Shown: one piece after another, positions 25,201 to 35,650 of the stretch | How the letters are laid out: each line of letters begins with the position of its first letter | Position numbering within the stretch: the first letter of the stretch is position 1 | Source of the DNA: Lycocorax pyrrhopterus obiensis | Lineage: Eukaryota > Chordata > Aves > Passeriformes > Paradisaeidae | NCBI GenBank assembly: GCA_014706295.1 | Contig: JACSVZ010000001.1 | Span: forward strand, 117,952,763-118,016,762 | Reading direction: 5' to 3' | DNA length: 64,000 nucleotides | Translations under genes and position numbers: made by a program | The notes under the pieces: generated by a model | Databases searched by the model: none | Told to the model about the DNA's origin: nothing | Seen by the model: the letters and a program-made list of their open reading frames with translations, nothing else

Positions 25201-27091
25201 CAGAGGAGTGTGTGGTGGATCTTTTTTATTTTTTTCCCCTCTTAACAGACTGAGATAAATGTAGCAAACCCAAAATGTGGAGGTGGGGAGGACGTGTGTG
25301 TGCATGTGCCTTTTATCAACTGGAGGATCATTGGATGTTTCTGTTACCAAGGAGAAGCACACGCTTGGTAACAGAGGAGAGCAACATTTATTTATTCTTT
25401 TGCATTCCTATATGATAATATTCACTAACCTTATCATTTTTCACATGATGAGATTCTCAGAGCCCTATATTAAATTTCACTCCGTGACAAATTTACTGGA
25501 ATGAAAAAATAACTACCCGAGAGTGCAAGAATGCAATCATCAACAGCGGCACGTTTGCAGTGCTGCTGGAGCTGGAGGGAATTACACCGCACACAGCCCC
25601 ACGGAGGCTTCAGCAACAACCCAGCATCCTGCTTCGGGGAGGGAACCCTCTGCTAAGGACCTGATACAAGACAGGCAGAAGTCCGACAGCTCACAGAATC
25701 CCGGAGTCATCTAGGCTGGAAAAGACCTCAGAGACCACCGAGTCCAAGCTGTGCCCAATGCCCACCTCATCCCCAGCGCTGAGTGCCACCTCCAGTCCTT
25801 CCTTGGACACCTCCAGGGATGGGCACTCCAAACCTCCCTGGGCAGCCCCCGCCAATATCCAGTCACCCTTTCCATGGAGAAATTCCTGCTGATGTCCAGC
25901 CTGACCCTCCCCTGGCCCAGCCTGAGGCTGTTCCCTCTCCTCCTGTCCCTGTTCCCTGGGAGCAGAGCCCGACCCTCCCCGGCTGCCCCCTCCTGTCAGG
26001 GAGTTGTGCAGAGCCACAAGGTCCCCCCTGAGCCTCCTTTTCTCCGGGATAAACAACCCCAGCTCCCTCAGCTGCTCCTCACGGCACTTAGAAGTTGTCT
26101 GGATAAATGAGAGCAGCACAACTCTTTGTCGGGGGCTCGTCCTTGCTCGATTTACTGCCCAGCCAAGCCCTCGCTGCTCTTTATAACGCTGCGACCTGTC
26201 CTAACTGATGGGTAAGACTCTCCACTGAAGGGCTCTGGATAAAAACCAAAAAGCAGAGACGCTGCACGGACTTCTCCAACCAGCACCTTGGGGAAGAACC
26301 ACCCGGGGTGCATCTCCGCCAGCAAAGAGATTTGCCGTGCGCTGTACCAACAACTTGAGACGGCCGGACTGTGCCCCCCTCCCGCAGCATCTCCCATCGC
26401 CTGGTGCGCGACAAGTACCTGTGTGTACCCACACGTGATATGTCGCGGCTACACTGCACACAGCGACGGCTCCCCAGCAACGCAAGCCTCACCAAAAACC
26501 CCACTTTTCTCACGAAAAAAAGTAAGCAAACAAACGAGGAGGAGAAGATGGAAAGAAATTTTAAAATTAAAGGGAAAAAAAGGACAGGTCAAGGCAGCCG
26601 AAGTATTGCGAGAGGAAGGCGAGACTGCAGCCGCGGAAAGCTCGGCGGGCGCGGGGGAAGAGCCCGGCGGAGCCGCGGCAAGTTGGGGACGGCGCCGAGG
26701 GGGCTCCTCCATCCTCACGGGGGACTCATCCTCCGGGAGGGCTCCTCCATCCTGCCGGGGGACTCGGCACACCCCGCACACCAGCCAGCCCCTCGTTTTT
26801 CCCCCCGTTTTGCCCCCGGGGGGCTCCCGGCGGGCGCGGTACCTTCTCTCCGGTGACCACATGCAGCCCCTCGCGGACCTTGGCGAAGGAGCCCTCTCCC
26901 AGCTTCCTGCCGATCAGGTAGTTGCCGACCCTCTTGGTGTGCTGGAAGTCGCGGAGCCGCTCCCGGGGCGCGGCGGCGCTGAGCCAGGCGGCCAGGAAGG
27001 AGCCGCCGTCCGCCGCCGCCCGCCGCGCCTCCCCGCCCGCCGCCACGGCCGCCGGCTCGCCCAGGAGCCCATCGCCCGCCGCCGCCGGCAT
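4158..27091 (-). CDS. HUNK: HUNK gene, 5' part (coding exons 1-3 with introns); kinase N-terminal lobe and catalytic loop
   Basis: Three minus-strand exons (27091-26843, 12226-11934, 4213-4158) join in frame into 199 codons plus one base. They match the start of hormonally up-regulated Neu-associated kinase, a serine/threonine kinase of the SNF1/AMPK-related group; the human protein is about 714 residues, so roughly 28% is here. Visible kinase parts are the glycine loop GEGSFAKV (residues 65-72), the VAVK lysine (K87), the helix-C glutamate (about E107) and the catalytic HRDLKIEN (180-187). The next residue, the Asp of DFG, is split across the exon 3 donor. All catalytic residues that should be in this part are present, so the gene looks intact. 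SCAF4 lies head to head about 13.8 kb away, as in other vertebrates. The later exons must lie left of the window; none were found in 1-4157. Confidence 0.95.
4680..4815 (-). repeat. MIR-like (CORE-type) SINE relic
   Basis: In antisense the segment follows the MIR consensus order: 'attcccatacgccagaggta', then 'aaggctgagggattgaaatg', 'gtttgtccaacgccacacag' and 'ctgtgcagactga', corresponding to the consensus 'gaggaaactgaggcacagagaggttaagtaacttgcccaaggtcacacag…cagtctga'. Divergence is high, as expected of a copy older than the bird-mammal split. This is a recalled family match, without alignment scoring. Confidence 0.5.
5384..5735 (+). repeat. CR1 LINE 3' fragment (about 350 bases)
   Basis: This is a well-preserved CR1 3' end. 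It begins near 'caggtgagaccccacctgca', continues through 'atggcttcaaactgacagag', 'ttagatgggatattgggaag', 'ggcacagggtgcccagagga', 'gctgtggctgcccctggatc' and 'gactggatgggctttaaggt', and finishes in the short direct-repeat tail 'ctctgtgactctgtgg'. The 5' part of the element is missing, the normal result of truncated reverse transcription. The ORFs over it are remnants of non-coding CR1 sequence. Confidence 0.93.
11166..11306 (+). repeat. CR1 LINE 3' fragment
   Basis: It contains 'gctcaaggagtgtttggaca', 'gagttgggctggatgatccc', 'tgtggggtccttccaactca' and the tail 'gcatatcctgtgattctgtg', the standard end of one CR1 subfamily. About 140 bases are left. It lies in HUNK intron 2, antisense to the gene. 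Confidence 0.88.
11653..11790 (-). repeat. CR1 LINE 3' fragment, reverse orientation
   Basis: The left end reads 'cacagaaccacagaatatcc' and 'gagttggaatggggtcattg', the reverse complement of a CR1 tail, so the element is inserted on the minus strand. It faces the neighbouring plus-strand copy at 11166-11306. The right boundary is uncertain. Confidence 0.75.
11934..12226 (-). CDS. HUNK: HUNK coding exon 2 (kinase N-lobe, VAVK lysine to HR of HRD)
   Basis: A 293-base exon follows a TTAG acceptor (12228-12227) and ends in CACAG followed by GTAATC at 11933. It encodes residues 84-180 plus two bases of Arg181. It carries the ATP-orienting lysine in VAVK (K87), the basic stretch KKRAKK, the helix-C glutamate near 107, the RHPNI strand, the hinge YLVMELCPGG and the HLHRAGVVH segment leading to the catalytic loop. 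The sequence is nearly identical to mammalian HUNK from memory. The exon 1-2 join is phase 0; the exon 2-3 join splits the arginine codon of HRD (AG|A). Confidence 0.96.
12768..12953 (+). repeat. CR1 LINE internal 3' fragment
   Basis: It carries 'gagctggagagggacttggg', 'ggacaaggggaatggcttca', 'gttagatgggatgttgggaa' and 'cccctggatccctggaaatg', all standard CR1 3'-region strings. It stops abruptly after 'aatgttca', so the last roughly 110 bases of the element and the tail are absent. It sits in HUNK intron 1 near exon 2. Confidence 0.9.
17421..17640 (+). repeat. Old diverged CR1-type LINE fragment
   Basis: The segment follows an ancient CR1-lineage consensus: 'ctgtatccacttctggtgcc', 'atcatgttgaagctttggaa', 'agttctgaaaagagcttcag', 'actgactgaagctcaaaata', 'gcacctacatgagggaaaga', 'ttctgataacagaaatctct'. 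The corresponding consensus reads 'ttcagttctggtgcccac… ggatgttgaaaaattggaga… gtacctacatggggaac'. Substitutions and gaps are frequent, so this copy is much older than the other CR1 pieces in the window. Confidence 0.7.
22332..22347 (-). other. G-quadruplex motif in HUNK intron 1
   Basis: The plus strand has four runs of three or four C separated by single A residues (CCCACCCACCCACCCC). The minus strand, which is the sense strand of HUNK, therefore reads G4-T-G3-T-G3-T-G3. Single-base loops favour a very stable parallel quadruplex in both DNA and nascent RNA. A G8 run follows on the plus strand at about 22357-22364. Any function is unknown. Confidence 0.7.
24285..24496. repeat. Long fold-back inverted repeat (arms about 65 bases, loop about 84)
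   Basis: The left arm (24285-24349) and right arm (24434-24496) are reverse complements, with two substitutions and one small gap. A 31-base core is perfectly paired; it runs from CAGAAGTGCC to GCAGGGAT and includes GGCGGCCGG. The two strands accordingly encode almost the same peptide (VPGGRRAG…CWQQV) in opposite directions. A transcript through either strand could form a long hairpin. No transposon family was recognised. Confidence 0.9.
25692..26110 (-). repeat. CR1 LINE 3' fragment (about 420 bases), reverse orientation
   Basis: Starting with 'acagaatcccggagtcatct' and 'gctggaaaagacctcagaga', this is the reverse complement of a CR1 3' end. It continues through 'gatgggcactccaaacctcc', 'ttccatggagaaattcctgc', 'tgtccagcctgaccctcccc' and 'caaccccagctccctcagct'. 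It is the longest CR1 copy in the window and lies about 730 bases downstream of HUNK exon 1, in the same orientation as the gene. The 82-142 codon ORFs over it are not genes. Confidence 0.93.
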
Positions 27092-28030
27092 GCCCGGCTC
27101 TCCCTGCCGCTGCCGCTGCTCCTGCTCCGGCCGCTGCCCCCGGGGCGGTCACCGAAGTTGCTGCGGGGAGCGCAGCGCCGGCTGCAGCAGAGGGGCCGCG
27201 GGGCGGAGCGGGGCGGGCGGGGGCCGGCACTGGGGCGAGCCGAGGTGCCCCGGGCTGCCGCCCCTCCTCGGAGCCGGCGCCTCCCCCCTGTCCCTCCTCC
27301 CCGCTCCAGCCTCACGCCGGCAGCGGGGCAGGGGGAGGAGGGACCGGCGGAGGGAGGGACGGGCGGAGGGAGGGGGAACGGGCTCATTCAGTTTGAATTT
27401 GCGGTAATATAATCCGCTCGCACGCGGCGGGAGCAGCTGCGATCCAGACCCGGCAGCCCGGGGGTTTGCACACCCGGCCGTCCCCCCCGGCATCCCAGCG
27501 CGGGGCTGCAGCGCATCCCTCTCCCGGGAATTAACCCGGCGCTCCCGGGCACGGCCGCCACTCGCTCTGCGTGTGGCTCTGCTTCACCGCTGCCCGGGAG
27601 CAGCTTTTGTGTTGCTTTTCCCCACCTCCCTTCGCGAGCACGTCCGAGTCCTTCTCGCCGCCTTCTCGTGTCGGAAAGGCGCGATGGCCACCGCCGCTCC
27701 GGCGGCTCCGTTCCGCTCCCTCCCCGCTTCTTTCACCGCCCGCTTCTCCATCTTATCCCTCCGGGCGCTCGGGGTCCCGGCCGAGTTCCCCCCATCCCGC
27801 CGCCTGCATCCCCCGAATGCTCCCCCGCCGGGAGCGAGGAGGCGACCCGGGCGCCCATCGGCTGCAGGCCGACTCCATGGGACTGTCACTTCCCGACCGA
27901 CCTTCCCCACCTCGTGGGAAGGGGGAAGGAACGAGTACACTGCCATTGTCGCTGCGGAGCCCCCTCCCACCCAGCTGGGAAACGGGAGCGGAGGAGAGCA
28001 GGGATGGAAGAGGAGACAGAGCCGGCAAAG
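26600..28030. promoter_or_regulatory. HUNK: CpG island over HUNK exon 1 and promoter
   Basis: CpG dinucleotides are dense from about 26600 to 28030, peaking between 26840 and 27560, in contrast to the CpG-poor flanks. The island covers HUNK exon 1 and the sequence upstream of its start codon, so the HUNK promoter is most likely inside it. A weak TATA-like string (ATTATATTA on the minus strand, 27413-27405) sits about 315 bases before the ATG, but CpG-island promoters usually do not need one. The exact transcription start cannot be read from sequence. Boundaries are by eye. Confidence 0.75.
26843..27091 (-). CDS. HUNK: HUNK coding exon 1 (start codon to GEK, 83 codons)
   Basis: The ATG is at 27091-27089 in a favourable context (G at -3) and begins MPAAAGDGLLGEPAA, the same start as mammalian HUNK as I recall it. 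An Ala/Gly-rich low-complexity N-terminus (residues 1-45) leads into RVGNYLIGRKLGEGSFAKV, the first kinase strands and the ATP-binding glycine loop. The exon ends in phase 0 after GEK with a GTACCG donor at 26842-26841. The exon is very GC-rich and inside a CpG island. Longer overlapping ORFs on both strands here are by-products of that base composition. The 5' UTR and transcription start lie upstream (higher coordinates) and could not be placed. Confidence 0.95.
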
Positions 28031-28390
28031 CCACGCTGCTCTGAGTTTCTGATGGTCAGTGATGCTCTGCCCTCCTCTTTGTCTCTGTCGGTCAGTGATG
28101 CTGGCAACCTTCCACTCGTGCTGGGGGAGATCTGATGGAGCAGTTAATTCATTGAAATGCCTCATAAGGATTTTAACCTCCAACCCATCTTTAGTTGTAT
28201 CAGCCAGAAAGTCATAAAGGGCCCCTGTTTGTCTTTAATCATAATCCACGTTTTCAAGTTTTGCCTGCATGCTTGTGTTAGGGAATACTTCGAAATATGA
28301 AAGGAACCATGTACACCCTAACAGACGTGAGTTGTGCCACCAAAACCTCCTGTTGAGGTGCAGCTGAACCTGGCACCAGCCAACCTAGAG

Positions 28391-28549
28391 ATCCCACCCC
28401 ATCCCATCCACCATCCCATCCCACCCCACCCCCCCCACCCCACCCCATCCCATCCCATCCCATCCCATCCCATCCCCCCCCATCCCATCCCATCCCATCC
28501 CATCCCATCCCATCCCATCCCATCCCATCCCATCCCATCCCATCCCATC
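28391..28549. repeat. CATCC pentanucleotide satellite
   Basis: A block of CATCC units interrupted by C-runs includes a final uninterrupted stretch of nearly 14 units (28481-28549) and an earlier one of about six (28446-28475). The minus strand is a GGGAT tandem, rich in G-triplets spaced by two bases. The minus-strand ORFs spelling M-G-W-D-G-M repeats are translation artefacts of this satellite. It lies about 1.3 kb upstream of the HUNK start codon. Confidence 0.97.
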
Positions 28550-31500
28550 TTGCCACATGTAAGGTGGTGAACACACCTCTCCCAGCTTTTTAAGCTCTTC
28601 TTTGACTCCTTAAAAATGTAAATCTCATTTTGTATCACACTGCTGTCCATTTAACTGGGTTTTTGTCTCGACTCCCATCACTTGGCTGGGAGGACCATCC
28701 AGCTCCAGTCCCTGCTGCTGGAGGAGTCTCACTGCATTGCTGATGGGATTTTGGCTGGCACAGGTGCTGATGAGCTGTGTGCTCCTTCCACACCACTTTT
28801 CCCTGACATCACTGCTTTGCTTGCACTCCCTACCGTAAGCCAGACCTGAGCAATGCCCTGCTTTCCCCATGCCAATCTAAGGGATAACAATTTGTTCTCT
28901 CCTCCGTGTCAGCACAGGCTTCCCAAGCCACAGTTAATCAGATTAAAACATCCCAGGCCTGGCTTTGGGCAGAAGGTGCTGGAGGAGGCTGGTGGTGAGG
29001 AGCTCCGGGCTGCCTGAGCGGGATGAGGTGTGGAGCTCTGGCACCTCGGGGTGACCCGGGGCTGCTCGGGGTGCAGCCGGGGCAGGAACCCTCCCCACTC
29101 AGCACCCAGCACCAAGCCAGACACCCCTGCTCAGCCCTCCTGGCCCAGCCAGGTCAGGAGCTGTGCTGGTCTCCCCCCACACTCAGGAGCAGCCCTTATC
29201 CAGAGCCCTCCTCTTTCCTTGCAGGGGGAAGAAAGCTGGGAAGAGGAGGAGAGGGAGGGAGGGGGTGCCAGTGCTGGGGTGCAGGTGGTGGGTGAAGGCC
29301 CCCACTGCAGGGCAGATCACCAGCAGAGAAAGCTGTGGGAGCAGACTCACCCTACAGCTTTCTGGAGCTCAGCCATTCCACCATCTGAATCTCTCACTGA
29401 ACCTCTCCAAAATGCATTCCCAGTGGCTAAACACATTCTCAGGGCTGAGAACCCTGGAACTGGCTCCACACCACCATGCTCCATTGAAATATATGTTTTC
29501 AGATGAAATTTCAAACAAAACAGAAATCCAACACTGTCCCAGTAGGCAGAAACTGGAGAAGGGAAAGCTTCAAAGCCCATAAATAATAGTTTGGTCTGAA
29601 AATCTCCACTTGTTGCATGTACTGGGTACATTTACAAGCATTACAGCACACGGCCACCTAAAACAAGAGTCTGCACGTCCTCTGACCTAACATTTTCCTG
29701 GGAGTGGTTTGTGCCTTGTGGGGAGGTGTAGGGACACAGGACCATGCCCCACTGCCTGAACTGATGGCAGCTGGGGTGCACTTTGGCAGGACACATCCAG
29801 GAGAGAGCTGCACTGATGTTTCCTCAGTCAAAGCTGGAGTGGGAAGGCGCCAGGAGTGTCCCTGTGTTCACAGGGTAGGTGACCAGGTCCTTGCATAGGT
29901 GAGCACAGTGGCAAGGCAGGATGGTTCTGTGGTGAGCCTGGGTCTGTGTCACAGTTCCTCTGGCCAGCAGGACAAATGTGAGGGTTTGAACAACATTGCT
30001 GCATGGGAACAAAGGCAAAAAGGGGGGGAAAAAACTGTAGTGCCATCACATTGGAGACTGAAAAGTACAGATCGCTTTTGAGCTGGGAAGAGGCTTCATC
30101 CTGTCCTACTTAAATATAGGGCTGTGCTAAGAGGGTTTGGAGCCAGACCCTTTCCCTGCCTGGAGGAATATCCCTTCAGAGACACAGGCAGGCAGAGCGG
30201 GGTGCCTTTGTTTGGGCTCCACTCCGCTAACAGAAACGTGTTTTGGCCACTGTGAGGATTAAACAGATGTTAATGGTGTGTTTTCCAGTCAAACACCTGA
30301 AAATCAGCCTCTTTTAAAAATAAAACTGGCGAGAAATGTCCATTGCAGCAAACATGGGGAGAGTTCTGAAAGAACCCAGTGAATATTTTTTTTTAATTGC
30401 CTCAACTCGAGGACTTAATGAGTTGACAGTATCCTTTTACCAGGCGAGACTGCTGCCTTCTCACGATTCCCATCCTGTCCAGCTGTGCCCATCAGGGTGC
30501 AGTCTGGATGAAAAGGGGATCAAAGGCTGCATTCATTTCTGCCCATGCTTTAATTTAAATTTAACTCCAGTGTGCTTTATTTTGAGCTGCAGACTTTCTA
30601 GGTAATGACATTTTCTGATTAACTGTTGAAATTACTAATGAATTAAAGGCAGTAGTCTGTCTTCGGGTTGCAAAAGCTGTAATAACAAGCTACTAAAAAT
30701 AATATAGAGCTTGATTTATACCCATGAAAGCAAAGAAATTCAGAGTCACCCTGACAGTATTGTCCTTTGCCATCTCCACCCTTTTAGAATACTGCAGTAA
30801 AATGGATTATTGGCTTGTGGACTGGGAGTTTTAAAGCCACAAGGGAGGCTGAGGCCCCTGGGCCCAATCCCCGGTGTCAAGGTCTACCTGGGCTGATTCC
30901 TTACTGGGAGCTCGCAGTTGTGCTGCAGGAGAGCACCGAGTACAGTCCGTCCTGGTCAAATTAAAGGTGGTAATTCAACATTTCCCTGCCACATCAGCAG
31001 GCCTTTCACAACCAGTGGTTAACTGCTGACTTCAGTCAGGTCACAGGAGATACCCTGACTTAGTGCTGATAGGCTAAAAAAAGAGAAAGTCAGGCCATTA
31101 TTGCTTATGCTGTCCTGGGTATTTCATCCTACTTTAAAATACTTGGGGATTTTTGCAGGTTTTGGTTTGGGTTTTATTTTTTTTTTTTTTGACAGCTGTT
31201 TAATTTTGCAATATTTGGGGTTCAGATATTGCAGGTTAAAAGAGTTTAAATTAATTTAAAGGAGATTTTTTTGAAGTGAGAATATATTTGTTCTTAGATA
31301 ATTTTTAAGGGGTTTACACTGTTTGAATCCCTGCGTTCAGGCAGAGAAGAACCTGTGTTTGCTGGCACTGCCACAATAACAGGAAGGAGCCAAAACATGG
31401 GCAGCAGGGAGAGGAGAATCCTCTGCATATGCCAGGGATGTCCAGGATCAGCTGAGGACGTTGTGACTTCTGAGCCTGGGTCCTGCAGATGCCATCCAGC

Positions 31501-31638
31501 TGACAGGGACAGGGGCCTTCCTAAACCTATGATGGAGAATGAATGTATTTCACTTTTCCATGGCTGCAGGATCCTGCACCTGAGCATTCATCGGCTTAAA
31601 ACTTGTTTTTGAGCAAATGTTGTCCTCAAAAATACTCA

Positions 31639-31647
31639 GAATATAGT

Positions 31648-31680
<33 letters not shown>
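31639..31680. repeat. AT dinucleotide microsatellite
   Basis: Twelve uninterrupted AT units (31657-31680) follow an imperfect AT-rich lead-in (from about 31639). A simple repeat of this type is expected to be length-polymorphic. Confidence 0.95.
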
Positions 31681-33047
31681 GCAAATTTACCTGAGTAAGC
31701 ATTGAACTATTTGATGACTTCTACAGAAATGTGTTGGCAGTGGGGTGATCTGGCACTCCAAAAGCTCTGCTAGATCCAGAAAAATCTCCAGTTTGCTCTC
31801 TGCAGCTTCTGTCCCGCAGGTCTCTGCAGCCAACACATAAACTGAGCGTTTGGAGGTATCATAAAGCAAATGGAATTTAATATCAAAGTGACTAGCAGGG
31901 GGCTGCTGTATTGGTGCTGTTACTCTTTTTCACATTTCATTAATTAAGAAGTACAATTTCTGAATTTCAGTTAAGCTGCTGCGAAGCCCTCCTTGCAGTG
32001 CACACTGTCGTGTAATTTGAGACCTTGCACTTAAGTTTCGTTTACATGTAAGAGAACACAAGAGGATTGTATGGGAAATACTCTGTATTTTCAAAGAGCT
32101 TTTAGGTATCAGTGATGGATGAGATGTGAAGAACAAGGCCGTTGTGAATCCCTGGACTTAGTGTGTCCTGCAGGAAAAGGGGTGAGGTGTTGGGAAAGCT
32201 GACAGAGCCCCTGCAGTGGCCTCCTTGGGTCGGTCTCTGGTGTTCCTGTGCTCTGAGAGCCATTTCAGTGCATGATGATGATGGAGATGGGGTTTAAATA
32301 AGGTTTCACATCCCAGGAGGGACTGCTGCTGGTCCAACCACTCCTGCCAGTGCCATACCACAGTGACAATTCAGAACCAAGATGCCCTCAAAATGTACGG
32401 TTGCATCTCCTTATTCTCCTCCTTTTTCTTGGCAACAGGTCAGAAAATATCCCAGTGCCTCAGAGCACAGTCCAGGACTGGCTGTGTGCTTGCATCTGTA
32501 GTAAGGGGTGTTTTTTCAGTCAAAGAAAGGCAGATATTTAAATGCTTCCTTGCAAGAAATATTCCAAACACCTTGTTAAAATGGGACCAAAGCAGCGATT
32601 CCCTCCTGAACAAAGACCTCCATGTTTTGTTTAAGCATTTTTGAGAGAATTTTGGATGACTGGATGAACTGCTGGAAAACAGCAAAAGAATCAGATTAAA
32701 AACCTTGAAATGAATGCAGTCTTGTACCAAGCTATGAAAATTCATCTTGGCGCTTTGCAACTGAAAACATTCATTTTCCAGGCGTTTTCCTTTGTGTCCA
32801 GGACGGAATTGCTGCGTGATGATTGCAAGGCTCATTTACAAATCACAGTTACCTTGCTGCAGTCAGGTCTCTGGATGCTCCTTCCCGAGCTATGGAAACC
32901 ACATCAAAGATTCGGGGCTGGGAAACCCAGTTAGGAAGTGTGCAGTTATTTACAGGTGAATACTCTGGCGTATGTCCAGGGCCTGAAACGTTTCTGAAGT
33001 GATACAAGCTTAAAATAAATTGATTCAGTTTTAAATTACGAATCCCT

Positions 33048-33186
33048 GTGAGGGTGGGCAGGCCCTAGCACAGGGTGCCCAGAGAAGCTGTGGCTGCCCC
33101 CATCCCTGGCAGTGTTCAAGGCCAGGTTGGAGAGGGTTTGGAGCAACCTGGGACAGTGGAAGGTGTCCCTGCCCTTGGAATTATTC
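33048..33186 (+). repeat. CR1 LINE fragment, both ends missing
   Basis: It contains 'gagggtgggcaggccctagc', 'agaagctgtggctgccccca', 'tgttcaaggccaggttggag' and 'gtggaaggtgtccctgccct', characteristic of the CR1 3' region. It is cut before the final 'gactggatgggctttaagg' part, so the tail is lost. Intergenic. Confidence 0.9.
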
Positions 33187-35224
33187 CATACATATTCCAA
33201 TCAACAGGTATTTCAGCTCAAGGCCAGGCTTCCAGGTTTTTCCTTGGCATGCTTCAAAGAAGGACTAACTGGGTTGAACCCAAAAAAAGAAATGTGTTTC
33301 TTTGATACATTGAAATTTTTTCTGTCACCTGCATCTCTTCCCTGTAAAAATTCAGTGTAGGTTTATTCCTGAGCATGCGACATGTGCCCGTCTGCTGTCA
33401 CAGAGGTACTTGGGATACCCTTCCTTTGCAGGATCAGGAAGGGGTGGCCTGGCAGAGGTCACTTGCTCACTCAAGCATGAAGAACCCCCATGGCACAGCT
33501 ACCAAAACCTGAGGGGTTTATTTATTTCTATACATTATTTACTGTAAGACGCCCAGAGGGTAAAATGGTGTTGTTTCGTTTGTTTAATAGCCTGGGCTGA
33601 TAGACACGGTTTAAAAACCAGCTACATACCGGGCCACCGTGCATCCCACACAGACTCCCACAGGATGAGTTATCTGTGAGCCTCCCTGCCAGACCCCAGG
33701 CAAACATCTGAGCACGCAGATGGGCCCTACACGGAGCCCTGGGGTCAGCGGACGGCGGCTGCAGGAGGCCACTGGGAGAAGTAAATTCCTGAGCTGAGGA
33801 TGTTTCACAGCAAAAGCAGAGCTTACACTCTCCAGATGTTCCAGTTCAGGGCGTGTCAGGAAAAGCTCTCTGGCTGTTCTCAGCTGTCAAGATAGTGCTC
33901 AGAGGAGGGGAAGAGCAAATTCCTGGGGCAGCCTGGGGCCAAGCTGTGCTGTCTCACTGCTCCGAAGTGGGGGGCTTGGGTTCACAGCCTCGGAACCTAC
34001 ACAGGAACCCGCACCTGGAAACAAACACGGAATGCACTGGCTGTGCATTTCTCGAGGAAACTCTGCTGTTTTGGTTTTCCTTCCCAAAGCTTGGGGACGC
34101 ACTGTGCAGAGCCCTCCTCCCACAGCTCCTTTGCATCCCACCGTGTTTTAGCCCAGGAAATGTTCCCTTTCCTCACAGCCACACATCCCCCTCAAACCCC
34201 TGCTCCTGGCTTGGTGCAGCTCCTCCAGGGCTGCCCTCAACTCCCTCCCCACGCTCCCTTGGGATCCCTGGCCCAAGCCAGCCTATCTCAACAATGCTTG
34301 CTGCACGCTCAGAGGGAGCTTTGCTCCCATTTAGTTCCCGTTTCTCTCCAGGTTGTTTTTCCTTCCTTGCTTATTTTTCAGTCTCAACAGTGTTATCAGC
34401 AAGCTCAAGCCCCCTGTCACACTGGTTCAAGGAACAGAAAGCAGGAGGAGCTCTGGGACCATTTGTCCATGACTCCAACTTCCCCCTTCAACAGAAAAGA
34501 AAAAAAAAGTTGGTGAAATAGTATTTCCCATGAGATTTTGTTGCTCTTTCTCCTACTGGTGCCCTGAGTACAGAGATGGGTTTGTTGCCCCCAGCTTCCA
34601 CTGTGTCTGCTGCTGCTGCTGCAGCTACTTGGGCTCTGATCCCAGAGGTTCCAGGAGGGGAATTGCTTCAGATACTCAGGGGAAGAGAGGTTCCAGTCAA
34701 CACATCCTTGTAAATCCTTCAGTGGAAAACTGGAAGACAGTTCCTGCTTGATCCAAATAAAATTTTTAAATATTTTACTGGTAGACTTTCTAGAGAAAAA
34801 AAAAAGAAGGAAAAAAACTCCCCCAAACCCAGATAAAAATATAGTTCTGGATTTGCATATTTACATGATTACAGAATCGCTCACAGACGTGTTTGAATAT
34901 CAGGTTGATTATTACAAAACCCAGTGGGTTATTCATTCCTGCACCTGTTTCTGTAGCAAGCACATTCTCCCTTGAATCAGCGCTGATCCACCTGGCTGAT
35001 GAACACTAAGTACCATGAAATATTTGGCAGGGAAGGGGAATTACTCATGAAGACTCTGGCTTTGACAGCACTTTCAGACCCTGCTACTCCCAAATGGCCA
35101 AAAGAGATAACGTGACTCAGGCACTGGGCGGGCCTTCCTGCCTATCGAAAATAACATCTTAGTCCATGGCCCAAGGGAAAACAAGATGCCCTGAAGAAAA
35201 AAAGGCTGCTAAATGATTCCAGTG

Positions 35225-35650
35225 TCCTGCACTCCTGCAACCCCAGCTGGAAAACTGCACCTCCACAAGTCAAGGAGTTGGTAAACTGAAGAAAATTCAG
35301 AAAAGCGCTCTCAGAGTGAAAAAAAGATTTAAATAATAAACTTTCCAGTGGAGGAACTTGGTCCTTTTGAGCCTAGCAAAGGGAGGGGGCTCCTGCTCCC
35401 CTCCTGAGTACGAGCACAGGCTTGCAGACAAGGCTATAATGAGATCCAGGGCTCGGGAGCTGAATCCAGACAAATTCAAGCTATAAAATAAGACACATAT
35501 TTTTAACAGTGAGGGTAATTAACCAGCACAGCAACCCAGCGAGGCATTATGGCAAAGTCTCCTTCTTTGGAAATCCTTAAATCAAACTCAGATGTGTTTT
35601 CTAGGAGCCGCTGTATTCCAAGCAGGAAAGAGCCTGGTGCTGGGTGTCAG
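35225..35650 (+). repeat. Old diverged CR1-type LINE copy
   Basis: The 'ctggaaaactgcacctccac', 'cttgcagacaaggctataat', 'gagatccagggctcgggagc', 'tgaatccagacaaattcaag', 'tttttaacagtgagggtaat' and 'ggcattatggcaaagtctcc' strings follow the ancient CR1-lineage consensus ('aaaggtataacaagatccaatggctggaagctgaaactagacaaattcag…'). It is clearly older than the CR1 copies at 5384, 33048 and 37955. The 5' boundary is approximate, and an internal deletion is likely near 35310. Confidence 0.75.

Larger units (their letters stand above)
12227..26842 (-). other. HUNK: HUNK intron 1 (14.6 kb)
   Basis: This is the long first intron. Recognised contents are CR1 fragments (12768-12953 and 25692-26110), an old CR1-type copy (17421-17640), a G-quadruplex motif (22332-22347) and a high-identity fold-back repeat (24285-24496). 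The end next to exon 1 is GC-rich. No additional exon with a family match was found. First introns of this kind often hold enhancers, but nothing in the sequence alone identifies one. Confidence 0.7.

Noticed and set aside
25691..26119. ORFs of 82-142 codons on both strands
   Set aside because: They coincide exactly with a CR1 3' fragment, which is mostly untranslated CR1 sequence.
26288..27412. 374-codon plus-strand ORF antisense to HUNK exon 1
   Set aside because: It is opened by CpG-island base composition (few stop codons), is Arg/Pro/Gly-rich with no domain, and overlaps the well-supported HUNK exon on the other strand.
28278..28650. Three minus-strand ORFs (63-110 codons) encoding M-G-W-D-G repeats
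   Set aside because: They are frame translations of the CATCC satellite; the repeat period of five gives the same short peptide in every frame. There is no homology beyond the repeat.
33853..34521. 222-codon plus-strand intergenic ORF
   Set aside because: Low-complexity Pro/Ser-rich sequence overlapping other ORFs on both strands, no domain and no exon-like boundaries.
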